Below, piece by piece: positions 1 to 9,293 of a stretch of DNA of 16,175 nt. How positions within the stretch are numbered: position 1 is the first letter of the stretch; each line of letters begins with the position of its first letter. The notes under the pieces are model-generated. The model ran no database searches. It worked only from the letters and a program-made list of their open reading frames with translations, and was not told the origin of the DNA. The position numbers and the translations under genes were made by a program. Source of the stretch: Pseudomonadota bacterium (GTDB lineage: Bacteria; Pseudomonadota; Alphaproteobacteria; Rhizobiales; Xanthobacteraceae). The stretch lies in assembly GCA_021823875.1 (NCBI GenBank), contig JAKAMD010000034.1, forward strand, positions 1 to 16,175, given 5' to 3'.

Positions 1-75
1 TTCGCGCTTTTCGCGGGGTATGATGGGTTAGTGACTGAGGCGGAGCGAAAATCTACGCGCGTATGAGACTTGGAC

Positions 76-2679
<2,604 letters not shown>

Positions 2680-2737
2680 TCCGTCCTTGATCCTCGTGCG
2701 CCGTCACTGGCGCATGCGTGCATAGCCTTGATCGAGC

Positions 2738-3382
2738 TTAGTTTCCGGTCCGAAAGCGCGCGCAGCGTCTTGCGCGCGAGAGAAAAGTCTCAGCTCCCGG
2801 CCCCGCAAGCAGGGCTGCATGTACCACATTTGGGCGGTTCAATGCCAAATCCAATTGTTCGCCCGCAAATGCCTCAATAACCATGATTTCTCGTTGTTCT
2901 TCCGCTTGGGCCTGGCGCAGGGCGGCGGCCAGCTTGCGCTTGCCGTCCGGACTGGCCTCCGCGGCATGGATCAGCGCGACCAGTTTGCCCCGGCCGATCG
3001 CCTCTTCCACCTTGGCGGCGCCGGTAACCACCTGCCCCGCCTTGCCGGCCACCGCCAGCGCATCGAGCGCCGCGCGGTCGAGCAGGCGCAGGGTCACGTC
3101 GGCCAAATCGGCGGCCACGCGCAGCTCGCGCTTGAAGCCGCGCGCGAAGGTATTGCGCTTGACCGCTTCCGCAACGGCCGCCCGGGTGCCGGTGATCCAG
3201 AGGCCGCGCCCCGGCAGCTTGCGCTTAACGTCGGGCACGACCTCTCCGGCCGGGGAGACCACGAAGCGGATCAACTGGTCGACCGGCAAGACCTGGCGGG
3301 TCAGCGCGCACATACGCTCCGTCCCCGGGGCGACGCTGGTCGTCCCGCGGTCGAGATCGCTGTCCTCTGCCACTGCCAGCAT
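2738..3382 (-). CDS. YlxR (DUF448) / L7Ae-like fusion RNA-binding protein
   Basis: The 214-residue product starts with a DUF448/YlxR domain: ERMCALTRQ at 22-30, then the family signature PGRGLWITGTR at about 57-67 and FARGFKREL. It continues into a region resembling the L7Ae/YlxQ RNA-binding fold (LAVAGKAGQVVTGAAKVEEAI from about 108, then ASPDGKRKLAAAL). In Firmicutes ylxR and ylxQ are separate genes between nusA and infB; here both parts are in one frame. The C-terminus (NRPNVVHAALLAGPGAETFL) matches the conserved end of rhizobial members as I recall them. The role is probably RNA binding linked to transcription or ribosome function, but it is not well defined. The ATG lies 18 nt after the nusA stop and has GGGAGA about 12 nt upstream. 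A start at Met24 would remove a non-conserved leader and cannot be excluded. Confidence 0.9.
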   Translation of the reverse strand: MLAVAEDSDLDRGTTSVAPGTERMCALTRQVLPVDQLIRFVVSPAGEVVPDVKRKLPGRGLWITGTRAAVAEAVKRNTFARGFKRELRVAADLADVTLRLLDRAALDALAVAGKAGQVVTGAAKVEEAIGRGKLVALIHAAEASPDGKRKLAAALRQAQAEEQREIMVIEAFAGEQLDLALNRPNVVHAALLAGPGAETFLSRARRCARFRTGN

Positions 3383-3400
3383 CGCCGGTTTCGCTCTCCC

Positions 3401-5008
3401 TTACGCCTGCGGTTCCGCGGCTTCCTCGGCCGGCTCTTCTTCCGCCGGGGTCGCCAGTTCCGCCTCGGTCACCCAGCCGGCCTTCAGGCGCGCCTGCATG
3501 ATCACGGCTTCCGCCTCTTCGCGCGAGATATCGAGCCCGTCGAAGAAGCCCGGCTCGCGCTTGGTCTCGCCGTCCTTGCGCTCGGTCCAGCCGGTGAGGT
3601 CGTCGGTGGCGCAGCCGGCGAGATCCTCGACCGTCTTCACGCCGTTCTCACCCAGCGCAACCAGCATCTTGGTGGTGATGCCGGGCACGTCCTTGACCGC
3701 ATCCTCGACGCCCAGCTCCTTGCGCTTGGCGTCAAGCTCCGCATCCTGGGCAGCCAGGTATTCCTTGGCGCGCTCCTGCAGTTCGTGCGCGGTCTCCTCG
3801 TCGAAGCCTTCGATCGAGGCGATTTCCTTCTCGTCGACCATTGCCAGTTCCTCGATTGAGCCAAAGCCTTCCGAGGCAAGCAATTGGCCGACGACTTCAT
3901 CCAGATTAAGCGCCTCGACGAAAATCTTGGTGCGATTCTCGAACTCGGCGTGACGACGCTCCGACTCCTCCTGCTCGGTGAGGATGTCGATGTCCCAGCC
4001 GGTGAGCTGCGAGGCTAGACGCACGTTCTGGCCGCGGCGGCCGATCGCCAGCGACAACTGCTGGTCCGGCACCACCACCTCGATGCGCTCCTTGTCTTCG
4101 TCGAGCACCACCTTGGCGACTTCCGCCGGCGCCAGCGCGTTCACGACGAAAGTGGCGATGTCCGGCGACCACGGGATGATGTCGATCTTCTCGCCCTGCA
4201 GTTCGTTCACCACCGCCTGCACGCGCGAGCCACGCATGCCGACGCAGGCACCGACCGGGTCGACCGAGGAATCGCGCGAGGTCACCGCGATCTTGGCGCG
4301 CGAGCCGGGATCACGCGCGACCGCTTTCACTTCGACAATGCCGTCGTAGATTTCCGGCACTTCCTGCGCGAACAGCTTGGAGGTGAATTGCGGATGCGTG
4401 CGCGACAGGAAGATCTGGGGCCCGCGCGGTTCGCGGCGCACGTCGTAGATATAGGCGCGGATGCGATCGCCATTGCGGAACACCTCGCGCGGCAGCAGTT
4501 CGTCGCGCCGCACGATCGCTTCGCCGCGGCCGAGGTCCACCACCACGTTGCCGTATTCGACGCGCTTGACGATGCCGTTGACGATGTCGCCGATGCGGTC
4601 CTTGTATTCGGCATACTGCCGGTCGCGCTCGGCCTCGCGCACCTTCTGCACGATCACCTGCTTGGCGGACTGCGCGGCGATGCGGCCGTATTCCAAGGGC
4701 GGCAGCAGATCGGCGATGGTGTCGCCCACCTGCGCGGCCGGATGGCGCTTGCGCGCGTCCTCGACGGTGATCTGGTTCGACGGGTTCTCGACCTGCTCGA
4801 CCACCAGCATGTGCCGGGTCAGGCGGAGATCACCGGTCTTCGGCTCGATCTCCGCATGCACGTCGGTCTCGGCGCCGTAGCGCGAGCGCGCCGCCTTGGC
4901 GATGGCATCCTCCATGGCGGTAATGACGATGTTGCGGTCGATCGACTTCTCGCGGGCGACCGCGTCGGCGATCTGCAACAGTTCGAGCCGGTTGGCGCTC
5001 ACTGCCAT
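3401..5008 (-). CDS. nusA: Transcription termination/antitermination factor NusA
   Basis: NusA binds RNA polymerase and nascent RNA and acts in pausing, intrinsic termination and rRNA antitermination. The 535 residues show the expected order. The N-terminal polymerase-binding domain covers about 1-130. The S1 domain covers about 138-202 (GDIVNGIVKRVEYGNVVVDLG). KH1 carries the GMRG loop at 257-260 within PVGACVGMRGSRVQAVVNEL, and KH2 carries GRRG at 323-326 in LSLAIGRRGQNVRLASQL. Two helix-hairpin-helix style acidic repeats follow (about 365-420 and 435-505), with an acidic Ala/Glu tail. The start codon is 3 nt past the rimP stop and uses a very strong Shine-Dalgarno sequence inside the end of rimP, so translation of the two genes is probably coupled. 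No key motif is missing. Confidence 0.98.
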   Translation of the reverse strand: MAVSANRLELLQIADAVAREKSIDRNIVITAMEDAIAKAARSRYGAETDVHAEIEPKTGDLRLTRHMLVVEQVENPSNQITVEDARKRHPAAQVGDTIADLLPPLEYGRIAAQSAKQVIVQKVREAERDRQYAEYKDRIGDIVNGIVKRVEYGNVVVDLGRGEAIVRRDELLPREVFRNGDRIRAYIYDVRREPRGPQIFLSRTHPQFTSKLFAQEVPEIYDGIVEVKAVARDPGSRAKIAVTSRDSSVDPVGACVGMRGSRVQAVVNELQGEKIDIIPWSPDIATFVVNALAPAEVAKVVLDEDKERIEVVVPDQQLSLAIGRRGQNVRLASQLTGWDIDILTEQEESERRHAEFENRTKIFVEALNLDEVVGQLLASEGFGSIEELAMVDEKEIASIEGFDEETAHELQERAKEYLAAQDAELDAKRKELGVEDAVKDVPGITTKMLVALGENGVKTVEDLAGCATDDLTGWTERKDGETKREPGFFDGLDISREEAEAVIMQARLKAGWVTEAELATPAEEEPAEEAAEPQA

Positions 5009-5011
5009 AGC

Positions 5012-5704
5012 TCACTCTCCTCCTTTGACGGCTGGCCGCTGCGGCCGATGCCGTGACTGTCGTTCTTCGCGTCGTTCTTCCCGGCGCGCCGCGCGCGCTT
5101 CGCGCTTGGCGGCCTTTTCACGCCGCAAGGCTTCGGCCACCAATTCATCGGTAAGCACCAGCTTTGCTTCGCTCATGTCCTCGATCGGAAGCAGAACCTC
5201 CGCTTCCTCGTCTTTCGACACTTCGTCGCGCTGGATGCGCGCCGATTGGCCCTCGGTTCCCGCCAGCAGGCCGCGAAAGCGCTTGCGGCCGGCGACCGGC
5301 ACGGCCATCTCGATGCGCGCCAGATGACCGGTGTAGCGTTCGAAATCCGACTTGCGCACCAGCGGACGATCGATGCCGGGCGAGGAAATCTCCAGCCGAT
5401 AAGCGCGGTCGACCGGATCAGCGACATCGAGCACCGGCGACAGCGCGCGCGACACCGCCTCACAATCCTCGACCGTCATGGTGCCGTCCGCTCGTTCCGC
5501 CATGACCTGCACGGTGCAACCGTCGGCGGCGGAAATTTTTACCCGCACCAGTCTGTAGCCAAGCGATTCGATCACCGGTTCAGCGACCGCCGCGACACGC
5601 GCAGCGAGCCCCGGCTCGACGATGAGCCGTGGTTCATGTGCCGCATCGGCGTTTTGGGCGGCCACCAGGACCGCCGGCGCCTCGAAAGTTTCGCTTCCGG
5701 CCAT
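5012..5704 (-). CDS. rimP: Ribosome maturation factor RimP
   Basis: RimP assists late assembly of the 30S subunit. The 230-residue protein has the two family domains: an N-terminal alpha/beta domain (RLIVEPGLAARVAAVAEPVI from 26, GYRLVRVKIS at 49-58, ADGTMTVEDCEAVSRALSPV) and the signature AYRLEISSPGIDRPLV at 101-116 leading into an SH3-like C-terminal domain (GRKRFRGLLAG). A strongly basic tail rich in Arg/Glu repeats (about 193-226) is longer than in E. coli RimP and common in rhizobia. It is the first gene of the nusA-infB operon. The ATG at 5704 has no visible Shine-Dalgarno sequence, because a terminator-like hairpin and U-run end about 9 nt upstream. The 25 residues before the conserved EPRLIVEPG are variable, so a downstream start such as GTG at codon 14 is possible. 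Confidence 0.95.
   Translation of the reverse strand: MAGSETFEAPAVLVAAQNADAAHEPRLIVEPGLAARVAAVAEPVIESLGYRLVRVKISAADGCTVQVMAERADGTMTVEDCEAVSRALSPVLDVADPVDRAYRLEISSPGIDRPLVRKSDFERYTGHLARIEMAVPVAGRKRFRGLLAGTEGQSARIQRDEVSKDEEAEVLLPIEDMSEAKLVLTDELVAEALRREKAAKREARAARREERREERQSRHRPQRPAVKGGE
5015..5026 (-). promoter_or_regulatory. nusA ribosome-binding site inside the rimP 3' end
   Basis: On the minus strand this reads AAAGGAGGAGAG, a near-perfect anti-16S complement with its AGGAGG core 10 nt before the nusA ATG. The same bases encode the last residues of RimP (Lys-Gly-Gly-Glu) just before its TGA. The C-terminal codons of RimP therefore double as the nusA Shine-Dalgarno sequence. Confidence 0.85.
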
Positions 5705-5713
5705 TTCTGTAAC

Positions 5714-5745
5714 AAAAAAGAGCGGGCCCCGCGGGACCCACTCTC
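5714..5745 (-). terminator. Terminator-like hairpin in the rimP leader (candidate attenuator)
   Basis: On the minus strand GAGTGGGTCCC and GGGGCCCGCTC pair as a GC-rich stem of 10-11 bp containing two G-T pairs. The loop is very tight, and an extra A-T pair at the base runs into six T residues (5714-5719). This is the form of an intrinsic terminator, yet it lies between the operon promoter and the rimP start. A smaller stem, AACCA/TGGTT (5748-5759), lies just upstream and could be part of an alternative fold. A conserved rimP-leader attenuator has been proposed in proteobacteria, as I recall. Membership in that family was not tested here. Confidence 0.75.
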
Positions 5746-5783
5746 AAAACCACCTGGTTATGAGGGTGTAACGAACAGGCAGA

Positions 5784-5811
5784 AATATAACGCATTCTAG
5801 CCGATATGCAA
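5784..5811 (-). promoter_or_regulatory. Sigma-70-type promoter of the rimP-nusA-infB operon
   Basis: On the minus strand TTGCAT (5811-5806) is followed by a 16-nt spacer and TATATT (5789-5784). This is a good housekeeping-type -35/-10 pair in an otherwise GC-rich genome. Transcription would start near 5777, giving a leader of about 70 nt that contains both hairpins before the rimP ATG. The spacer is 1 nt shorter than the optimum. The start site is inferred. Confidence 0.6.
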
Positions 5812-5864
5812 GGCCGGCATGTCGGTGAATGAACTAACCCTTCGTTCAGATTCTGCTCTTAAAG

Positions 5865-6998
5865 ATGCGTAAACCTGCCAATTTGGCGGTTTCCTCGGTG
5901 ATTTCCAGGTCCCTGGCCATGGACGCTCCCGCCTCGTTTCTCCCCGAACTGGAAGAGGTCGTCCAGCACGGCTCTCCCGAGAAACGGGCCGAAACGCTAC
6001 GCCGCATCGCCAACCTGTTCCTCGGCTGGGCGCCGAACTTCAACGACGACCATGTCGCCTTGTTCGACGACGTGATGGGCTGCCTGATCAAGGAAATCGA
6101 GAACAAGGCGCTGGCGGAATTGTCGCGCCGGCTGGGCCCCATTCCCAATGCACCGCAAGGCATCGTGCGAACGCTCGCCGACAATGACGACATCGCGGTG
6201 GCCGAACCGGTGTTGCGCGCGGGCCGGCTTTCCGATCCCGACTTGATGCGGATCGCGGAAACCAAGAGTCAGGCGCATCTGCTGGCGCTATCGACGCGCA
6301 AGGGCATCAGCGAGGCGGTGGCGGATGTCATCGTGACGCGCGGCGACCGTGAAGTGTCGCGCTCGATCGCCAACAACGACCAGGCGCGGCTGTCGGATGG
6401 CGCTTTCACCACCCTGGTCAAGCGCGCCGAAGACGACAATGTGTTGGCCGAGCGTGTCGGCCTGCGCACCGATATTCCGCCGCGTCTGTTCCGGCAGTTG
6501 CTGATGCAGGCGAGCGAAGTGGTGCAAAATCGCTTGCTGGCGCGCGCCAAGCCCGAAACGCAGGCCGAAATCCGGCGGGTGCTGCAGGTGGTGACCGACG
6601 AGGTCGGCGCCAAAGTCGGACCGCGCAATTACACCGTCGCGATCGCCACGGTGCGCGCGCTGAGCAAGCAGCGCAAACTCACCGAGGCCGATGTCGTCGA
6701 CTTCGCCAGAGGCGGCAAATACGAGGAGACCATCGTCGCGCTTGCCACCATCTGCTCGGTACCGGTCGAAGTGGTCGACCGGTTGATGAGCGGCGAACGC
6801 GCCGACCCGGTGCTGATCCTGGCGCGCGCAGTCGGCTTCAGTTGGCCGACCGTCAGCGAGATCATGAATGCGCGGCCCGGCATCAAGCCGACACCGCAGG
6901 TCCTCGATGGCGCCCTGGAGAATTTCGAGCGGCTGACGACGGCGACCGCCCAGCGCGTGGTGCGCTTCTGGCAAGTGCGGCAGGGGACAGGCGAGTGA
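5865..6998 (+). CDS. DUF2336 domain protein, function unknown
   Basis: This is the only plus-strand gene in the window. The product, up to 377 residues, matches the DUF2336 family known mainly from alphaproteobacteria (LEEVVQHGSPEKRAETLRRIANLF, NDDIAVAEPVL, ARAVGFSWPTVSEIM). It appears soluble, with no signal peptide or membrane segment. It is largely helical with repeated short helical units, for example DNDDIAVAEPVLRAG and the STRKGISEAVADVIVTRGD segment, suggesting a HEAT-like or scaffold fold. The upstream ATG (5865) has no ribosome-binding site. Met19 (ATG at 5919, giving 359 residues) begins just before the conserved SFLPELEEVV and may be the true start. It is divergent from rimP across about 160 nt and convergent with trmB. 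No function should be assigned from the sequence alone. Confidence 0.85.
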   Translation: MRKPANLAVSSVISRSLAMDAPASFLPELEEVVQHGSPEKRAETLRRIANLFLGWAPNFNDDHVALFDDVMGCLIKEIENKALAELSRRLGPIPNAPQGIVRTLADNDDIAVAEPVLRAGRLSDPDLMRIAETKSQAHLLALSTRKGISEAVADVIVTRGDREVSRSIANNDQARLSDGAFTTLVKRAEDDNVLAERVGLRTDIPPRLFRQLLMQASEVVQNRLLARAKPETQAEIRRVLQVVTDEVGAKVGPRNYTVAIATVRALSKQRKLTEADVVDFARGGKYEETIVALATICSVPVEVVDRLMSGERADPVLILARAVGFSWPTVSEIMNARPGIKPTPQVLDGALENFERLTTATAQRVVRFWQVRQGTGE

Positions 6999-7001
6999 CT
7001 T

Positions 7002-7107
7002 GTCATTCCGGGGCGCGGCCGAAGGCCGCGAACCTGGAATCCAGAGCCCTACGAAAATTCTTGCCAATTGGTCCTGGATTCCGGGCTCGCTCGCACCCCG
7101 GAATGAC
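7002..7107. repeat. Palindromic intergenic repeat between convergent genes
   Basis: The ends are a perfect 12-bp inverted repeat, GTCATTCCGGGG (7002-7013) and CCCCGGAATGAC (7096-7107). Inside are a 7-bp stem CGCGGCC/GGCCGCG with a GAA loop (7014-7030) and a second complementary pair built from CTGGAATCCAG (7034-7044) and CTGGATTCC (7074-7082). The element fills the gap between the convergent DUF2336 and trmB genes almost exactly. It resembles the repetitive extragenic palindromes common in Bradyrhizobium-type genomes. Its strong folding on both strands could end both transcripts, but there is no clear U-run. Confidence 0.8.
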
Positions 7108-7110
7108 CGA

Positions 7111-7806
7111 CTAAATTTTTCGGAAGCTAAAATATCCCGGCACGCGCCCTTCCCGCTTGGCCTTGGCTTCATAGCGGGTGCCGGCGAAATCCGGCCAGGC
7201 TTTCCGCCAATCGTCGGCGCATTCGGCGGTCCAGACGAAATCCTTCGAACGCAGCACGCGCGCCAATGCATAGGCCGCGTAATCGGCGATGTCGGTAGCG
7301 AAGCGCAATTCGCCGCCGGACTTGAGGATGCGCGCCAGCCGCGTGAGCATCTCATCCTGAATGAAGCGGCGCTTCCAGTGCCGCCGCTTCGGCCACGGGT
7401 CGGGATAGAGCAGATCGATCCGCGACAGCGCGCCGTCCGGCAGCCAATCGATGAGTTCGCTGGCATCGCCGAAATACAGACGGATGTTGCCGAGCTTGTG
7501 CTCGTCGATGGCGGCCAGCGCCTTCGCCACGCCATTGATGAAGGCGTCGGAGCCGATGAAGCCGCTGCGCGGACGCGCTTGCGCTTGCGCGATCAGATGT
7601 TCGGCGCCGCCGAAGCCGATTTCCAGACGCACATCGTCGGCATCATGGAACAGCGCACGCAGATCGGCCGGCGCCGGCTGCGCCAGATCGAGCGCGATAC
7701 GCGGCAGCAGCGTGTCGAACAGCGCCTGCTGCCGCGGTTTCAGGGGATGTCCCTTGCGCCGCCCAAAAAAGGCGCGCTGCGGAATGTCGTCGCGGTCGTA
7801 GCTCAT
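7111..7806 (-). CDS. trmB: tRNA (guanine-N7)-methyltransferase TrmB
   Basis: TrmB methylates G46 of tRNA with S-adenosylmethionine. The 231-residue protein has the SAM-binding motif LEIGFGGAEHL at 61-71, the tRNA-methyltransferase signature LLYPDPWPKRRHWKRRF at 132-148, TDIADYAAYAL at 171-181 and the C-terminal substrate loop TRYEAKAKREGR at 210-221. The acidic residue after motif I is in FIGSD, where Glu is usual. I chose ATG at 7806 (MSYDRDDIPQRAFFGR) because it begins at the conserved RAFFGRRKGH block. The frame stays open upstream to 7929, but those 41 codons are translated from a palindromic repeat (MAGLVPAIHVLL) and are not expected in the protein. Upstream bases offer only a weak GGGGA. 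It may need readthrough from metK or a promoter inside the repeat. Confidence 0.95.
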   Translation of the reverse strand: MSYDRDDIPQRAFFGRRKGHPLKPRQQALFDTLLPRIALDLAQPAPADLRALFHDADDVRLEIGFGGAEHLIAQAQARPRSGFIGSDAFINGVAKALAAIDEHKLGNIRLYFGDASELIDWLPDGALSRIDLLYPDPWPKRRHWKRRFIQDEMLTRLARILKSGGELRFATDIADYAAYALARVLRSKDFVWTAECADDWRKAWPDFAGTRYEAKAKREGRVPGYFSFRKI

Positions 7807-7812
7807 GGTCCC

Positions 7813-7903
7813 CGTCATGCCCGGCTTTATGCCGGGCATCCACGTCTTTCTTTTTGTGTCTTTAAGCAAGACGTGGATGGCCGGAACAAGCCCGGCCATG
7901 ACG
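7813..7903. repeat. Palindromic repeat, copy 1 (MAGLVPAIH type)
   Basis: CGTCAT (7813-7818) and ATGACG (7898-7903) close the element. Each arm holds its own hairpin (GCCCGGC TTTAT GCCGGGC on the left, GGCCGG AACAAG CCCGGCC on the right). An 11-bp inner pair, ATCCACGTCTT (7838-7848) and AAGACGTGGAT (7868-7878), encloses a T-rich loop. A second copy in opposite orientation is at 15729-15819. The minus-strand translation gives MAGLVPAIHVLLKD, a peptide often seen as a false annotation in rhizobial genomes. Confidence 0.85.
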
Positions 7904-7916
7904 GCGAGCCAAAATG

Positions 7917-7942
7917 AAAGGCCGGGCATGAGCCCGGCCTTT
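7917..7942 (-). terminator. Intrinsic terminator downstream of metK
   Basis: On the minus strand AAAGGCCGGGC and GCCCGGCCTTT form a perfect 11-bp stem with a TCAT loop, followed by CTTTCATTTT. It begins 37 nt past the metK stop. Because the stem is flanked by A on one side and T on the other, it could work in both directions, but only the minus strand has a gene leading into it. It separates metK from trmB. Confidence 0.8.
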
Positions 7943-7978
7943 AAATCGTTCAGTTTAAATGACTGGTCTAACGGCCGG

Positions 7979-9253
7979 TTACTTCAGCGCGCTCTTGATC
8001 GCGGCGGCGAGGTCGGTCTTCTCCCAGGAGAAGCCGCCGTCCTTGTCGGGCGCGCGGCCGAAATGGCCATAAGCCGCAGTGCGCCGGTAGATCGGCTTGT
8101 TCAGTTTGAGCGTGCGGCGGATGTTGGTCGGGGTGAGACGGAACAGCTCGGGCAGGATCTTCTCGAGCTTCTTCTCCTCGACCTTGCCGGTGCCGTGCGT
8201 GTCCACCAAAAGCGACATCGGATCGGCCACACCGATCGCGTAGGCGACCTGGATGGTGCAGCGTTCCGCCACGCCGGCCGCCACCACGTTCTTGGCCAGG
8301 TAGCGCGCCGCATAGGCGGCCGAACGGTCGACCTTGGTCGGGTCCTTGCCGGAGAAGGCGCCGCCGCCGTGCGGGGCGTAGCCGCCGTAGGTGTCGACGA
8401 TGATCTTGCGGCCGGTCAGGCCGCAGTCGCCGTCGGGACCGCCGATCACGAAATTGCCGGTCGGATTGACCAGGAAGTCGGACGGGCGCTCCGGCATCCA
8501 GCCTTTCGGCAGCGCCGATTCGACTGCATCTGCGATCATCTCCTTGATCAGGCCGGGCGTGTATTTCTTGCCGTTACGGCTCTGCGCCTTGTGCTGGGTC
8601 GAGACCACCACCTTGGTGCAGCCGACCGGCTTGCCGTTGACGTAACGGACGGTGACCTGGCTCTTGGAGTCGGGCTGCAGGTCGGCGAGCTGGCCAGAAT
8701 GGCGCTTGTCGGCTAGCACCTTCAGGATCTTGTGCGCGAAATAGATCGGCGCCGGCATGAACGAGTTCTTCTCGTAGACCTCGCTCTCGCTGCAGGCGAA
8801 GCCGAACATCATGCCCTGGTCGCCGGCGCCTTCTTCCTCGCCGCCTTTGCGCTTCTTGGCGTTGACGCCCATGGCGATGTCGGGCGACTGGCCGTGCAGC
8901 AGCACTTCGACGTCGGCGCCGTAATCGGAGAAGCCGTCCTGGTCGTAGCCGATGTCCTTGACCACGCCGCGCGCGATCTCGGTGATCAGCTCGCGATTCA
9001 CCACCGCCTTGTCGCTGTGATTGATGAAAAACGGCGACTGGCCGCGGCCTTCACCGGCAATGATGATTTTGTTGGTGGTCGTCAGCGTCTCGCAGCCGAG
9101 CCGGGTGTTCACCAAGCTCTCATCGGCAATGCCGAGCTTGATGTCATTCGCCAAGAAAGCGTCGAGCACCGCGTCGGAAATCTGGTCGCAGACCTTGTCC
9201 GGATGACCTTCGGAAACCGATTCGCTGGTGAACAGAAAATTCGTATGGGCCAC
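7979..9253 (-). CDS. metK: S-adenosylmethionine synthetase MetK
   Basis: MetK makes S-adenosylmethionine from ATP and methionine in the cytoplasm. The 424-residue protein has all the family hallmarks: FTSESVSEGHPDK at 8-20 (His17 contacts the triphosphate), GAGDQGMMFGFA at 142-153, and HGGGAFSGKDPTKVDRSAAY at 295-314 with its glycine-rich loop and Lys/Asp metal and phosphate ligands. The length fits rhizobial MetK. The start is GTG at 9253, with GGGAGGAG ending 7 nt upstream. An ATG at 9270 lies inside that region but is out of frame. It follows the XRE regulator by 135 nt and is probably cotranscribed with it. A hairpin with a loop complementary to the ribosome-binding site is directly upstream. 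The gene supplies the cofactor for TrmB and MiaB encoded nearby. Confidence 0.98.
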   Translation of the reverse strand: MAHTNFLFTSESVSEGHPDKVCDQISDAVLDAFLANDIKLGIADESLVNTRLGCETLTTTNKIIIAGEGRGQSPFFINHSDKAVVNRELITEIARGVVKDIGYDQDGFSDYGADVEVLLHGQSPDIAMGVNAKKRKGGEEEGAGDQGMMFGFACSESEVYEKNSFMPAPIYFAHKILKVLADKRHSGQLADLQPDSKSQVTVRYVNGKPVGCTKVVVSTQHKAQSRNGKKYTPGLIKEMIADAVESALPKGWMPERPSDFLVNPTGNFVIGGPDGDCGLTGRKIIVDTYGGYAPHGGGAFSGKDPTKVDRSAAYAARYLAKNVVAAGVAERCTIQVAYAIGVADPMSLLVDTHGTGKVEEKKLEKILPELFRLTPTNIRRTLKLNKPIYRRTAAYGHFGRAPDKDGGFSWEKTDLAAAIKSALK

Positions 9254-9293
9254 GTCGAAACTCCTCCCATGACGCGGTTTTCAGGCCGCGTCA
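9254..9293 (-). promoter_or_regulatory. metK leader hairpin next to the Shine-Dalgarno site
   Basis: On the minus strand TGACGCGG (9293-9286) and CCGCGTCA (9277-9270) form a perfect 8-bp stem with loop CCTGAAAA. One base later comes GGGAGGAG (9268-9261), the metK ribosome-binding site. The CCT at the 5' side of the loop can pair with AGG inside that site, giving an H-type pseudoknot that would hide it. This layout is like the small SAM-responsive elements that precede metK in some other alphaproteobacteria, where the Shine-Dalgarno site is part of a pseudoknot. I cannot show a match to any known riboswitch consensus. The hairpin is certain; the regulatory role is inference. Confidence 0.5.

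Noticed and set aside
1..75. Start of rbfA downstream of infB
   Set aside because: The gene is expected by synteny, but no convincing start codon with a ribosome-binding site or family sequence appears in these bases.
7000..7917. 305-codon plus-strand frame covering trmB
   Set aside because: It begins inside a palindromic repeat and reads through the antisense of trmB into another repeat, with no domain.
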